From: Phanerodontia chrysosporium
Taxonomy: Eukaryota; Basidiomycota; Agaricomycetes; Polyporales; Phanerochaetaceae
DNA: 64,000 nt
Reading direction: 5' to 3'
Assembly (NCBI GenBank): GCA_001910725.1
Contig: MJGA01000010.1
Coordinates: forward strand, 806,001 to 870,000
The translations under genes and the position numbers were made by a program. This document shows positions 1-11,551 of the stretch, one piece after another. Under the pieces are notes generated by a model, which worked only from the letters and a program-made list of their open reading frames with translations, was not told where the DNA came from and searched no databases. Position 1 is the first letter of the stretch; each line of letters starts with the position of its first letter.

Positions 1-890
1 TGAGATACTGACACGCACGGTCTTGGAATCTGAGGAGAAGTAGGCATTTATTACGACATCTCGGTGTCCGGCAAACGTTTTTGGTCGGAAACCTTCGACA
101 GGATCCAGAGTGAATAGTCGTGCTGTCATATCCCGCGAGGAGGTCAAGAAGGACCTAGATACCGTTAGTTTTTCAGAGGTTAGACAGACTATTCACGACG
201 CACTTAGAGTCCGGTGCCCATTCTATGCTAGTAATCTCGTCGTGGTGGCCGGTATACGTCCGATGCAAGTTGAAGGGAGCAAATTCTCGAATGAGATGAT
301 TGGGTGTTCTCCAGACCTGGACTTGAGAGTCGTGTGAGACGGCAATATATCTGAGGATACGCGTTTATCAGATTCGTGGAACACTGGAGGGACTTCTGGC
401 AGAGCACGCACTTGCCGTCTGGCGAGAACTTGATAGCCTTGACAGCCTTTTTGAAGTTATGGTGGTGTAGCACTACGGACCTGCGGACGTTTACGAGCAG
501 AGCACGACCATCTGCGCTAGATGAGCATCGCGCTCGAGAGGCGAAAGCGTTTGTACGCACCTTCGTCCACACTGATTAAGACATTGGAGTCAGGGCTCAG
601 AGCTATCGCGGCGATATTTTTGCGGTTCTCAAATGGGAACGTCCAAGACTTGTTGCTGTGTATCATTAACACCGTCCAATGATACAGAACACGAGGGACT
701 CACTTTACGAGGTCGAATGCAGATACCCGGTTCCCTACCGGGCTGAAGACGGTGTTGCCGTCAGAGGTAAAGACAATATTCCCTTGCCTATACACTGTCC
801 CGCAGAGATTCGAGAACTGGATGAGGAGAGAGGTCAGTACCGTTTCTCGGCAGGGACCTCGGAGGGACACACTTTGTAGTTCGCCTTCAT
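1..890 (-). CDS. PWP2: PWP2 (periodic tryptophan protein 2), 5' part; runs off the left edge
   Basis: WD40 protein of the U3 snoRNP/90S pre-ribosome (UTP-B), needed for 18S rRNA processing in the nucleolus. Six spliced exons join in frame: 873-890 (start MKANYK), 704-816, 561-655, 412-511, 204-350 and 19-154. The spliced product reads GTVYRQGNIVF, SPVGNRVSAFDLVNNKS, NFKKAVKAIKFSPDGK and TLDPVEGFRPKTFAGHRD, all near-diagnostic for PWP2 N-terminal WD repeats. Introns are 49-61 nt with GT...AG ends; the last donor seen is at 13-18, so the rest lies left of the window. The tiny 18-nt first exon matches the very short N-terminus of yeast Pwp2. No frame break is seen. Confidence 0.93.
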
Positions 891-1064
891 CTTGCACTAG
901 AGAAACCGACCCACACTCGAGACCCTCTGACACCGAGAAAGGGGTGTGCAAAAAATATGAAAATGAGCAAGAGAGCGGTGAGGTGGAAGGGGACAGATAT
1001 CCAGGACAAAGTCGCTGAAGTTCCCTCGTGAGCGGCAAAAGCTCTGGACGCAAAACTGCGAGCC

Positions 1065-1080
1065 CACGTGAGCCCACGTG
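1065..1080. promoter_or_regulatory. Two tandem CACGTG E-boxes upstream of PWP2
   Basis: CACGTG occurs at 1065-1070 and 1075-1080 inside a directly repeated decamer, 175-190 bp upstream of the PWP2 start and on the far side from the tRNA gene. CACGTG is the core site of bHLH factors such as Cbf1/Pho4. Their use here is inferred from position only. Confidence 0.35.
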
Positions 1081-1269
1081 GGCAGCTCGAGAAAGGAAAG
1101 CGAGGGCTTGGGATCCTAACAAGGACAAACAATCTGCCTTACGCTGCAGTGCAAACTTCTCGTGGCTCCCACAGGTGAATGAGCACAAACACATCCGCGA
1201 TAGACACACCTCTGGCGTCGACAACTCGCACAATGATGCGGACGCTCAGGTGCTATGACGAAACAAAAT

Positions 1270-1339
1270 GCATTAAGGGGGAATCGAACCCCCGGCGGGT
1301 CGATGGCAACGACCCAGGTTACCACTACCCCATTAATGC
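1270..1339 (-). tRNA. tRNA-Gly (GCC), no intron
   Basis: A 70-nt cloverleaf on the minus strand. The 7-bp acceptor stem is perfect (GCATTAA/TTAATGC), the anticodon stem GGTCG/CGACC closes the loop TTGCCAT (anticodon GCC, 34-36), and the T arm is a 5-bp G/C stem around TTCGATT. No intron and no encoded CCA. It reads towards PWP2. Confidence 0.93.
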
Positions 1340-2198
1340 GTGGGAAAGCTTTTTTCTGTATGATGTAACCCAACACAGCATCCGAATGTGCTCGGCGAAT
1401 TTCGACGAAACCTGCTCGGTTTACGACGTCGGAGCAGTCGTGCCTGAGTGTTCCTGATCCGGCCTGCTGAGACGGCGATCGGAGGCTTTATGTCAGAGAA
1501 TGGCCGGGCTCGTGCGCGCACCGAACCGTGCGATGGGCCTGGGCCACAATGCTCCAACCCGTGTGCCCTCGTAGCGCTTCGAGCGAGGCATGGGAAACGG
1601 TCAGGTGTGCTGCGACTCAGGTGTCCCCTCCTCGCAGCAAAGGTGATCCCTCCGCCTACATACTTCGCGTCGGTCCTGGCAACATGCAACAATGTAACCA
1701 AATGTGCCGGCAAAAATCGCAACGGGCATGCGAGAAGGGTATAGACGATTCTGCCCGTTGAGCAGACGTCAACTACACGTCATGACTGAGGTTTCAACAC
1801 TGGCGGAAGTCAAGCCTCGTAAAGACCGAGACACGACGAGACCTAGCCTGTATGTACCGCCGCGATTGACGCAAGGCATAGCGTCGCCTGTAACAACTCG
1901 CAGAGTTATCATCACCACGGTCGATTACCTGGGGCCCCACAAGGCCGTGATCCATGGGACGTCTGGGTCTGCGTTTCATGCTCACCGCACGTTAACGAGG
2001 CGGAGTGCCGCATGTTCTATGGGTACCCACCTCACTACAAATTCCAAGCGTGCATGTTTGTCATGAACAGCCCCTAGGCCGTCGACGGCAGCGAGCTCGT
2101 CGTCACCGAGGAAAGTAATTGATATTTTTTGCGTCCGCGGCCCTGGCTGGATAAGTCCGGAATTGGAAAGGTACAGCGATGAGCTCAGGGTAAAAATA
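1340..2198. other. Intergenic, no supported gene
   Basis: Open frames on both strands overlap each other. I found no recognisable protein segment or convincing exon/intron chain. It contains the upstream region of the phosphatase gene. Confidence 0.5.
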
Positions 2199-2206
2199 TG
2201 ACGTCA
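2199..2206. promoter_or_regulatory. Palindromic CRE/ATF site (TGACGTCA)
   Basis: A perfect 8-bp CRE lies 49 bp upstream of the first ATG of the MAPK-phosphatase-like gene. It is the consensus for ATF/CREB bZIP factors (Atf1 in S. pombe). The family precedent, pyp2 induced through Sty1-Atf1, makes a feedback site plausible, but binding is inferred. Confidence 0.4.
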
Positions 2207-2254
2207 CCGGGATCTGGACCATAACGCGGGCGTCTGTTGACGAAGGTGGGGAAA

Positions 2255-5200
2255 ATGACGGAAAATAGCGAATTTAACTCTTTGACCGCGATGGACTTTT
2301 TCACAGCGACGAGGGAGCACACCGTCGCCGCCGCGCCCGTCGTCGCCGCCGCTGCAGGACACGGCGGGCGCGAGCCGACGACGACGATCGACACTGCGGC
2401 CCCCGAGGGCGTCGACGCCTTCGCAGAGGCCATCAACGCAAGGTACTCGCGTGCGGGGACATCGCTCATACCACTTTCCCCGAATCAACACGGCTCCACC
2501 TCTCCTAACCTGCAGCTGCCTCCAGCCCCGCCGGGTCCCAGTCGTCCTCAACCTTTCACGCTCACCATGCCTCCCAGGGCTGCTGCTCCGTCCCCCGCGC
2601 CTCTCTTATCGCTACACCCGCCCCCGCCGCCCCACCGTTCGTCGCCGTTGGCAACCACCACCTCCCCGCTCTCAGCCCCGGTCCCGTCAGACGTCCGACC
2701 ATCCATCATCAGCCCCCCGCCGCGGCCCATGACGTCCTCCTCGTCCCAGCCGCTCCCACCCAGTGCCTTCCCGGCCCTCTCCCCCGACGCCCTCCAGCCC
2801 GTCCTCGGAGAGCCATCGATCCTCATCCTCGACATTCGCCCTCACAATGCATACGCAATCGCCCGCCTACCTTCAGCCCTCTCCTTGAGTGTGCCGTCCA
2901 CCCTGCTCAAGCGGCCGCTCTTCTCGCTGGATCGTCTCGCCCAGATGCTGTCTCCGTCGACGCGGACAAGATTTTCCACCTGGCCCTCTGCCTCCAAAAT
3001 CCTCGTCTATGACGCCGACTCCGTGAGCTTGACCGAGGGTGGGAACATTCTCGGCCTCTTGAGGAAGCTCAGGAAGGAAGGCTACACCGGCCAGCTTTTC
3101 TGGATCAAAGGTGGATTCAAGGCCGTCTGGAGGGACAAGTTCGATCTCGTTGATCAGAGTGCCCCGGCGGAGGAGGAAGAGGAGGAAGGAGAACTTGCAC
3201 CACACGCACCGTCAGGTGCAGTAACAGCCGAGAGTGCTCCAGGACAGACACAGCAGCCGCCTACCAGCATGTTCGGCGTCGAGATGTCCAAGACCATGTC
3301 TGCACCCCCCGTCCCTACCGGCTTCGCCCAGAGTATACCGCCGTCGACACTCCTCCGCACGAAGAACCTCCCCATGTCAGCGTTCACGTCATCGACCACG
3401 ACCACTTCACGACCATATCGACCTGGTGAGCCTACAAAACCTCCACCCCCGAGCGTAGAGCCCACTCACCGCGGACAACTTCCAGGGATCGGCACGACTG
3501 CTGTGCCTGCGACACCGCTACCAACCCAGGGCAATCCATTTGCATCGATGTCCATCCCTGGACCCATGGCGTCCTCTACATCTCTGCCTGGTACTGCGAT
3601 GCGGCCCACCACTGCTGTAACATCGTTCTCACTTCGCCTTCCGCCAGGTCCTGCACGATCATCATCATCATTAGCTTCCACAACAACGATACCGGAGGGC
3701 GAGACGTTACATGCATTCCCTCAACGACTGAGCGCGATATCCGGACAGGCAGCTAGAGGCGCGGAGACGTCGAGTAGTCTACCGACACAAGGCGCAGGCG
3801 CCGCGTATGGTTTGGCACCTCGCGAGCGCCAGCATGTCAAGAGCTTCCCTGGTGTTGGTGCAAGCCAACAGAGCGTATGTGTTGTGGACCACGTAGTCGG
3901 TCTTCGCTCACATGATGTATCGCAGGTCGCATTCAACCCTTTCTTTGACACGATTCGTCAAAATCTCGAGCTAGGCGGAGGTCGTGGGGCAGGAGAAGGC
4001 ATTCCGCTCAAGCTGTCGCGGCGTGTGCGTCGTAGAGTGGGTGACCTGCCGTTCGAGTGGTTGCGCGAGATAGCCAGGCGGAGCGGCCAGGTGAGCGACG
4101 ACAGCGCAAGCCCAGACAAGGTCGAGTATACTGTGGCTATACCACTAGTGGTCAGCCTCACTGACATGATGCAGTCCGAGAGCGACAGCGACGACGACAA
4201 CACGGCTTCCGCACGGCGCTCACGTGCGCAATCGAAGGTCGCCGGTCTGAACACGCGAGACGACTCACCTGCTACATCGGCTTCCCCCGCATTATCATCC
4301 GATGGAGAAGAGCTCGCAAAGTCGCTCGCGATGCAATTCTACAAGATCGAGCTTGGCGAGCAGCGACGCTTGATGGGCGTGATGGAACACCACAGTATGG
4401 AGAGTGGACGGGTTGAAGACTCGAGCTGCCCGCCGCCCATGGTGAAGGCTGCGACGGTCGGTGGCTACGCGACGAACGGGCATGGCGTGCCTTCAGGAGG
4501 GTTGTGCGGCCCAGTGCCTGCACAGCCTGCCAGTGGCTCTTTGGCAACGAGCGGCGATACGAACGCGGCGGACCGCGAAGGGCAGACGTACACCGGCACG
4601 ACCGCGGCGCGCATGCTGCGTGGAGTGGCGAGTGAAGGTGGAGTGCATGTGCGAAGAAGTGCGAAGGACCGCGCAAAGGCCTTCCCGTTCAGCATAACGG
4701 CAGGCGTCGAGAAGGGCGACAAGAATAGGTGCGTTGCTCCCCGTTATATGCGCAGCGTCGATTGATGTCGGTGTATGCGCGCAGATATCGGAACATATGG
4801 CCCTTCGAGCACGCTCGCGTGCGCCTGCGCAAGTCACGTCCGGAAGACGACGACTACATGAACGCGAGCTATGTGCAGCCGCTGGGGACGAAGAAGAGAT
4901 ACATCGCTACCCAAGGGCCTTTGCCTGCTACGTTCACAGACTTCTGGACGTGAGTAGTCTCTTTCCGGTCAGAGGCTAGTACTGATCTGACGAACTATGC
5001 GTAACAGGCTATGTTGGCAAGAGAATGTTCACGTCATCGTTATGCTCACCCGTGAAGTCGAGTCGGCGCTCGTCAAGTGCGGGAATTACTGGAAGGAGGG
5101 TGAATACGGGCCTTTGCGCCTCAAGCTCATCTCCACCAGCGACACTCCGGAGCGCGAGCGCAGACGTCGCGAAAGCGAGATGTCGTCTGGTTTCTTCAAC

Positions 5201-7230
5201 GTTCCGCAGGCCCGTGCAGCGTCTACGGACAATCAGGAGGAGCAGACCATCCGCCGCGTTTTCGAACTCACCCACACCGGCTATCCGGAGATACCGCCGC
5301 GGAGGATCACGCAGCTGCAGTACCTCGATTGGCCCGATCTCGACGTCCCCAAAGACCCGCGCGGTCTTCTCCAGCTCATGCAGGAGGTGGACGATGTCGT
5401 CGAAAGCAGTAGAAGAAGCCATGAGCGGGTTTGGGGAGAGGGTCCACTTCGCCGCAAGACCGCTTCCAAGCCAGTGACGACACCTGAGGACGTGAAGCCG
5501 CTGCCCTCTTCACAAGATGCCGAGGGAAATCAGATGGAGGACTGCACAGACGAAGTCGACCCCAAGACTGGCATCGCAAAGCACGCGATCGAGAATCCGC
5601 CAGTACTTCTGCACTGCTCCGCGGGTGTTGGTCGCACTGGTGGCTTTATCGCCGTTGATGCGATCCTCGATGGTGTCAGGCGGGAGATGCGCAAGCGACG
5701 TGAGGAGAAGGAGGCGCTTGACAAGATGTCGTCCGGCACGGGCAGCCCGGTCCCCTCCACCGGTCGCGGCAGCTCGAGCCCTGTCTCTGGAGATGGCGAC
5801 GAGGCGATGGATGTCGATACCGGATCGTTGGCGAGCACCTCTCCTCCGCGGAAGGACGTTTCGTTGCCGGATGCAAACGACCGCCGGAGTATGTCTGTGG
5901 CTGCAACAGGCAGCGTGCCGCCTGCTGCTGGCTCCAACAGCAACGAGGCTATGGATGTCGATGTCGTGGCTCCCGCAAAGAGGGTCCAGAACTCCGCGGA
6001 GAATCGCCACGTGCTCCAACCTTCCACAGATCTCATTGATGAAGTGCGGCGCGTGCACCTCCAGCGATTGTCGTCTGCGCAGGCCATTCAGGAACGCGAC
6101 TTCGTTGGCTCGCCGTCCCCGAATGCCCGATCGCCTGCACCGCATATCCTATCGCCTCGTGCCAATGGCTCCGATACCGGCAGCAGCGGCAGCTTGACAT
6201 CCTCAGGGCGGCAGTCGACCTCGACCTCGGGTCTCACTCTGGACTCGGGAGCGGGTACAAGCCCAGTGTCGACGTCTGTCACGGGGAGCACCACCAGTCT
6301 GCATGCAAAGGCGGAAGAGCTCGCCAGCAGCAAGAGCACTTCTCATCGAGCATGTCGACGGCAGCTACGGTGGGCTCGACCCAGGCGTCTGAGCAGGCTG
6401 TTCGTTCTGTCGAGCAGCGCGAGGATGGGAATGCGCGTCGTGTCTTGGAGCATGCGCGACTCGACTCCTGGCGGTCGAATGTCTCGGATTCTGGTGCGCA
6501 CCATACCACCGATTCCCGGCCCCGCATGCAGAAGCTCGACGACGACACGACACCTCCAACCCCTCGCACAATGGCCTTCGACTACGCCTCACCGCGTCCC
6601 CTGCACGATGACACATCTCCACCGCTCCTGTCGACCTACGACGAACCCATTCGTCGTGTCATCGAGGACATGCGCGAGCAGCGGATGAGCCTCTGCCAGA
6701 GCCTGCGGCAGTACGTCTTCGTGCATCGGGCGATCATCGAGGGTGCGTTGATGATTGTGGACGAGGAGAAGAAGAGGGAGGAGGAAGACCGGCAGGCCGC
6801 AGAGCAGGAGGCTGCCGTTAAAGCCCCCGGCGCAAACGCGGCTCCTGAGGCGCCTTTCGCGCAGCCGTCCAACGCCCTGGCCCCCAAGGTCCAGAGCCCC
6901 ACCGCGCGGCGGGCGTCGTTTGCGTTTGCACTCGAGCGGCCCAAGGATCAAGCGTTTGCATTGCACCAGCCCGTCCCCCGCCCCGCGCCCGCCGCGGACG
7001 TGCACATGGACGACGACACCCTCCTCCAGCCGCCCCCGGCGCTTCCGTCCCCGCGCTCGAAACGGCAGGCGAGCCCGACTGAGCTCGTGCAGGAGACCCT
7101 CAAGGGAGAGGCCCGTCTCAACAAGAGGCCGAGCGTGAAACGCAGGCCGCGGTCGTCTGACGAAGGCGACGGCGGTCTCACGCTTGGGTCGATGGTCCTG
7201 TCTTCACCGCCGCCGCCCGATAAGCCGTAG
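2255..7230 (+). CDS. Rhodanese + protein tyrosine phosphatase (Pyp1/Pyp2, Ptp2/Ptp3 type)
   Basis: Probable dual-domain phosphatase of the group that inactivates stress MAP kinases. Exons 2255-4728, 4785-4949, 5008-6254 and 6311-7230 give about 1,601 aa. After a Pro/Ser-rich N-terminus, residues ~180-290 form a Cdc25-like rhodanese (ILILDIRPHNAYAIARLPSA; WIKGGF) with no Cys at the active position, so likely a kinase-binding module. The PTP domain shows NRYRNIWPFEHARVRL, DDYMNASYV, the P-loop HCSAGVGRTG (~5608-5640) and a late helix near 6660-6740 (SLRQYVFVHRAIIEGAL). A long Ser/Pro insert separates P-loop and last helix. The frame changes between 6250 and 6352; I modelled a 56-nt intron (6255-6310), but loss of one base would explain it equally. 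The first ATG is 2255; M at 2291 is an alternative. Confidence 0.85.
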
Positions 7231-7937
7231 TTCGACCCCTTGTGCCTCGCGTTGCATTCCTCAATGCTTTCGTCGTGACTCTTTGTTTACGTTCCGTTCC
7301 TCGATATGCCCCCACTATCGCCTCTGTGTCCTCCTTACTCCTATTGCTCACAACTCGCAATCGCTTTCCTCTCTGCTGGACATTGGAGCATCTTCCTCAG
7401 CGCCGATCATCTTATTTTCCGCATGTAACATATTTTGGATCCTTTTTGCGTAGTTCGCTTCTTCTGTGTTTTGTGTATCGTTCTGTCCCCTCTCGTCATC
7501 CCGTCCCGTCCTAACTCATATAGCACTAGGCATCGTACTCCACTCATCATCCATTGCAGCATGGCGGGTCCGGGTACCTCCACCCAATCATCATTATCGT
7601 CCTCGCCCTTGAATCTATACAGACCGTATACACATATACACCTCATATCCCCCATGCACTGTCATTATCTGTTTGTAGTTTGCTAATCACTAGTTTGTTC
7701 CAGAATGGAATATCAGGCTATTTTCTCGCTGTTTACCATTGCAATGTAAAGTTCGCGACCCCTGGGCTCAGGTGCAGCAATGAGAGGTCATGGTCAGGTG
7801 GTAGATATGCCATTTGTCCGACTCTACAAGCATGCTCGATGTGTATTCCCAGAAAATTGATGTGCTCCGCCCATTCCTCATCGATGGGCACCCTACGGCC
7901 GAGGGCCCGGGCAAAGCGTTTCCAGACGGCTACTCAC
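7231..7937. other. Intergenic, pyrimidine-rich 3' region
   Basis: The first ~450 bases after the phosphatase stop are T/C-rich and look like a 3' UTR. No supported gene was found. Confidence 0.5.
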
Positions 7938-8631
7938 ATGCTGCCTATCGCGTGGACCTGCGTGACAGTATACGATGCACTGGCATCGCGATGCCTGCGG
8001 CGTAGCACGGACTGGTCCAGGAATGCCGAGCCGCGCATGACATATCCCCGCCCGCACCTGCGCCGCGCCACAACGCAGGCAATTGCCTTATCCGACTGCG
8101 ATCGCTATTCGAGCGTACGCGCTTGGATCCTGCGACCCTACGCTGCGACAAGCGAAGGTTCTACCCATTTCGATGTTGGGCTGCGATTTATCTGCGGTCC
8201 CAAGGAAGAGTGTTCAGGACCGGGTTCCACTTTGGGGCCCCTGCTGCGAACACAGCGTCGGTCCTGTCGAGGAAGTCGATGTAGCCTCGGCGGCCCCAGC
8301 CAGGGACGCTGCATGGTGATCGTCAATTGTGATGCGCTATCGCGTGGTGCGACGGAACGATATGCTCACTGGCCTGCCCAACTCTTGATCGCAGAAGTGT
8401 AGAACGGTGCGCCGCCTGCTGCGCTGGCGACTTTGTAGGTGCCACCCACGTGAATCTTGGCTAGGAGCGAGGGGTCTGCGTCTCTTCGGCCGCTGATGAG
8501 CATATCATCGGAAAGCATGACTTAGGAACCTGCCTGTATTCCAAGATCGCTACAGGTACGTAGACCGGCATCGAGAAGACATGCCGCACGAGGGTAAGGA
8601 CACCTAAGACTAGCACGAAAACTAATTGCAT
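7938..8631 (-). CDS. Unrecognised gene or gene remnant
   Basis: I do not recognise it. On the minus strand an ATG at 8631 opens a hydrophobic leader-like stretch (MQLVFVLVLGVLTLV). Near 8519-8370 is a coding-looking segment (GGTYKVASAAGGAPFY), and after a plausible intron (donor near 8369, acceptor near 8313) another (RRGYIDFLDRTDAVFAAGAP). Amino-acid composition favours these frames, but the segments do not join into one uninterrupted frame and stops follow. A secreted or membrane protein gene, possibly decayed, is the best description. Boundaries are approximate. Confidence 0.3.
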
Positions 8632-9134
8632 GCTTCGATCTCGTAAGGTGTTCTGTAGGCGTCAGCCAACCCTGCCCACCTCGGATGCCCATGTCGGTGC
8701 TCACCAAAGTTGTGCAGAGACCAGCTCCTGCTGGAACCTTCCATGAGCATATGACTGCGATCTTATATATACCTACTTCTAGCGCACGTTACAGAACCGA
8801 AGCCTATCAGCATCAAGAGCGGGAAGACTGTTCTGCTTGCCTTTTGGCGAAACACGACATGGCCGGGCTCTACATCAGGCGTAGATGGATATTCCCGACC
8901 GCGCAGAGTAACCAGGATGATATGCCCATAGAACTGATGAATGTGTAGCGCGTATACGTACCTGAAACGCTGCAGATTACAGCTGAGAGCAAAATATCAC
9001 CCGATATTGCTGGTTTTGGTACATGTATATTACAACAAGAACAAGGATGACCTTACACAGGAATCGAGTTTAAAGGTATTATACACTGAAGCAATGCATC
9101 AGTACGTCCCAGTTTACATGTAGACAACAAAGAC

Positions 9135-10032
9135 TTACTCGTCATCTGTGACATAAGAGACCATCATTGAATGCATCTCGTTAGGCGTCGCTTTGTTGGA
9201 GTCGATCGGCACGTACCGTGGAAATCCCATCGAGTCTTGAAGGCATGTCAGCTTACATGAACAGAGTTGGAGAAAATAACCCACCTTTCGAGGATCCAAA
9301 GGGGCATGTCTAACATAGCGGTCATTATCGGGCGGCCTAAGCAGCAGTGGTCAAGGCATGACGGTATGTGAGAAGGATGTGATGCTTTACCGTTCCTTCG
9401 ACTAGATCACGACCAGTGAGTCAAGTATCTCGTGCGAGCCACAGCATACACTCACTCTGCAGGATGCGAGCATGCTTTGCAGCGTGATACATACCGCGCT
9501 GACAGTCAGCACAGGCGACCATTCGTTTCCGAGGATGGATGCGCAAATCTATTGTGTAACGATAAGCCGGTCCGAGCAATAGAGTAGAATAGGTTGCATA
9601 CGTGTCCGTTGGAGTATACGTGCTACAGACAGAGATCAGTTGAGATGCTGCGGTGTAGAATACGACGAGGCCACGCACTGGATGTATGGGTGCCTGGTAC
9701 TGGTCATCTACAAGGAACGTGACCGCAGGCGGTGTAATTGGGTATGAAGAGTCGAATACGAATCGTAGAGCAAACTTCTCGCCCTACAGCATGTCAGATG
9801 TAACATAGGAACGTACCGATATGCGCGACGTACCGTGTAAAGTGTATCGCCTAGGACTTCTAGAGACAGAATCCACGACTGGAAATCATCTGCCTGGAGC
9901 AGCGAGATCCCTGGAGGAGTGGCGTCATTCGCGGGATACAACATACAAGAGCACCTGCGCCTTCACACCTGTTGGGCACCCTGTAACCTGAAGATCCCTC
10001 AGCTCCTTCTGCAGCCGCCTCGAGGTGGTCAT
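9135..10032 (-). CDS. Ubiquitin-conjugating enzyme E2 W (UBE2W-like)
   Basis: E2 enzyme of the UBE2W class, which in animals attaches ubiquitin to protein N-termini. Nine exons (9969-10032, 9834-9910, 9679-9783, 9602-9622, 9456-9548, 9391-9401, 9285-9336, 9217-9235, 9135-9145) join perfectly to 150 aa; human UBE2W has 151. Visible motifs: RRLQKELRDLQ at the start, GDTLYTGEKFALRF, SYPITPPAVTF, HVYSNGHICASIL with the catalytic Cys, WSPVLTV, and the class-specific tail RPPDNDRYVRH ... KTRWDFHDDE. Two exons are only 11 nt and one 19 nt. The start is 198 bp from that of NFU1, so the pair probably shares a divergent promoter. Confidence 0.93.
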
Positions 10033-10230
10033 GGGAGAGCGAGCAAGACAAGTACGAGCACGAGCGCCAAACCTGGAATCGCGATGTGGGCACGTGTGGG
10101 TGCTTCGGCTGAGCGCCTGCTGTGCCCCTAGAGTGGGGTTTGTGTGTAAGCCCGACAAGCCGACTCGCTGCGGCTCGTTCTGTACTCTCTCCTCGTCCAC
10201 TCTCTTCCCCACATTTCGCACTTGAAAATC

Positions 10231-11192
10231 ATGTCTGGAGCAAGACTTGCTTCAAGGACGACCTCGGCAGTGAGGCATGCGCTAAAGGCTCGTGCGGTGC
10301 CCGCTACAGCGCGGCACTTCTCTGCAACTGCTTCTGCATATGCCGGACTGCTGCATGGGCACACTCTTGTAACGGCCTCAGCGCGGCGGACACAACTAAC
10401 ACCATGCCCAGAGCGTCCCATGCAATGTATGTGTGCTGTCTTGAGTGTGTGACGCGTCGAAGCTGAACATAACGTTAGATAGATCCATGTTCATTCAGAC
10501 GGAGACCACACCGAACGAAGACTCTCTGAAGTTCATTCCCGGAGTGCCTGTCATGGAAGGTGGTAGCGCAGAGTTCTTGGACACTCGCTCGGCACTCAAG
10601 TCACCACTTGCCATTCGCCTTATGGGCATCGAGGGCGTAACAGCCGTCTTCTACGGTCCCGACTTCGTCACGGTGTCTAAAGACCCAGAGACGAATTGGG
10701 CAGTGATCAAGCCGGAGGTCTACTCCATCCTCATGGAGTTCTTCTCGTCTGGTCAGCCGCTCTTCCGCTCGGAAGAAGACCGGGAGGCCGCGGGTCCGCA
10801 AGACACGCGGATATTAGACACGGACTCTGAGACCGTTGCGATGATCAAGGAGCTGCTGGACACCCGGGTACGGCCTGCCATTCAGGAGGACGGTGGTGAT
10901 ATCGAGTACCGCGGCTTTACGGATGATGGTATCGTCCAGGTCAAGCTGAAGGGCAGCTGCCGCGGCTGCGACTCGAGTACGGTGACGCTGAAGAGCGGCA
11001 TTGAGCGGATGTTGATGCACTATATACCCGAAGTTAAGGGCGTCGAGCAGGTACGTCTCTCTACAGTTCTTCAAAAAGGCGACGCTTACTCCAAGTCCGC
11101 AGATCCTCGACCAGGAGGAACAGATTGCTCTGGAAGAATTTCAAAAACTAGAGAAGAAGCTCGGTCATGAACCAGAGAAGGAACCTAGGTAG
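10231..11192 (+). CDS. NFU1: NFU1-type mitochondrial iron-sulfur cluster scaffold/carrier
   Basis: Delivers [4Fe-4S] clusters to mitochondrial enzymes such as lipoyl synthase. Exons 10231-10426, 10479-11050 and 11103-11192 give 285 aa. The first ~35 residues are Arg/Ala/Ser-rich with no acidic residue (mitochondrial presequence). Then comes the Nfu N-terminal domain (MFIQTETTPNEDSLKFIPG ... VTAVFYGPDFVTVSKD) and the C-terminal NifU-like domain (MIKELLDTRVRPAIQEDGGD, then CRGCDSS with the cluster-binding CxxC). The tail after 11103 is a charged helix. All junctions are in frame. It converges with HEM3. Confidence 0.94.
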
Positions 11193-11551
11193 TGTGCTGC
11201 TACTTGGATGCCGACAACTGTATTGGCTCACGGCGTGTCCAGTCCTTTGGCTCAGTACATGTCTGTGTGATGCTTGCTGCTACACATGTCGCCGTTGTAT
11301 CTATAGCCACTCCCTACTCTATCGTGCACTGCTTGGACCACGAACTATCATGCCAGACTTATCACACCAATTGCGTATGCACACATGCCGTGAGTATCGT
11401 ACCCTAGGCGAATATGTGCGCGGTGTCCGTGTGTCAATATGGTTGTTGCCATGAATGAGACGTTCGTGAACAATATTTCTATGCTACAGCAGTACATTCC
11501 TTCCAGCAAGGTCTACATAGCATGACAACGAACATAGCACTGAGCAATTCA
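11193..11551. other. Convergent 3' intergenic region (NFU1/HEM3)
   Basis: This 359-bp stretch separates the stop codons of NFU1 and HEM3. It presumably holds both 3' UTRs; no gene or repeat is seen. Confidence 0.6.

Noticed and set aside
7554..8402. Long (282-codon) plus-strand open frame
   Set aside because: No ATG at its start, composition unlike a protein, and the opposite strand carries more protein-like segments.
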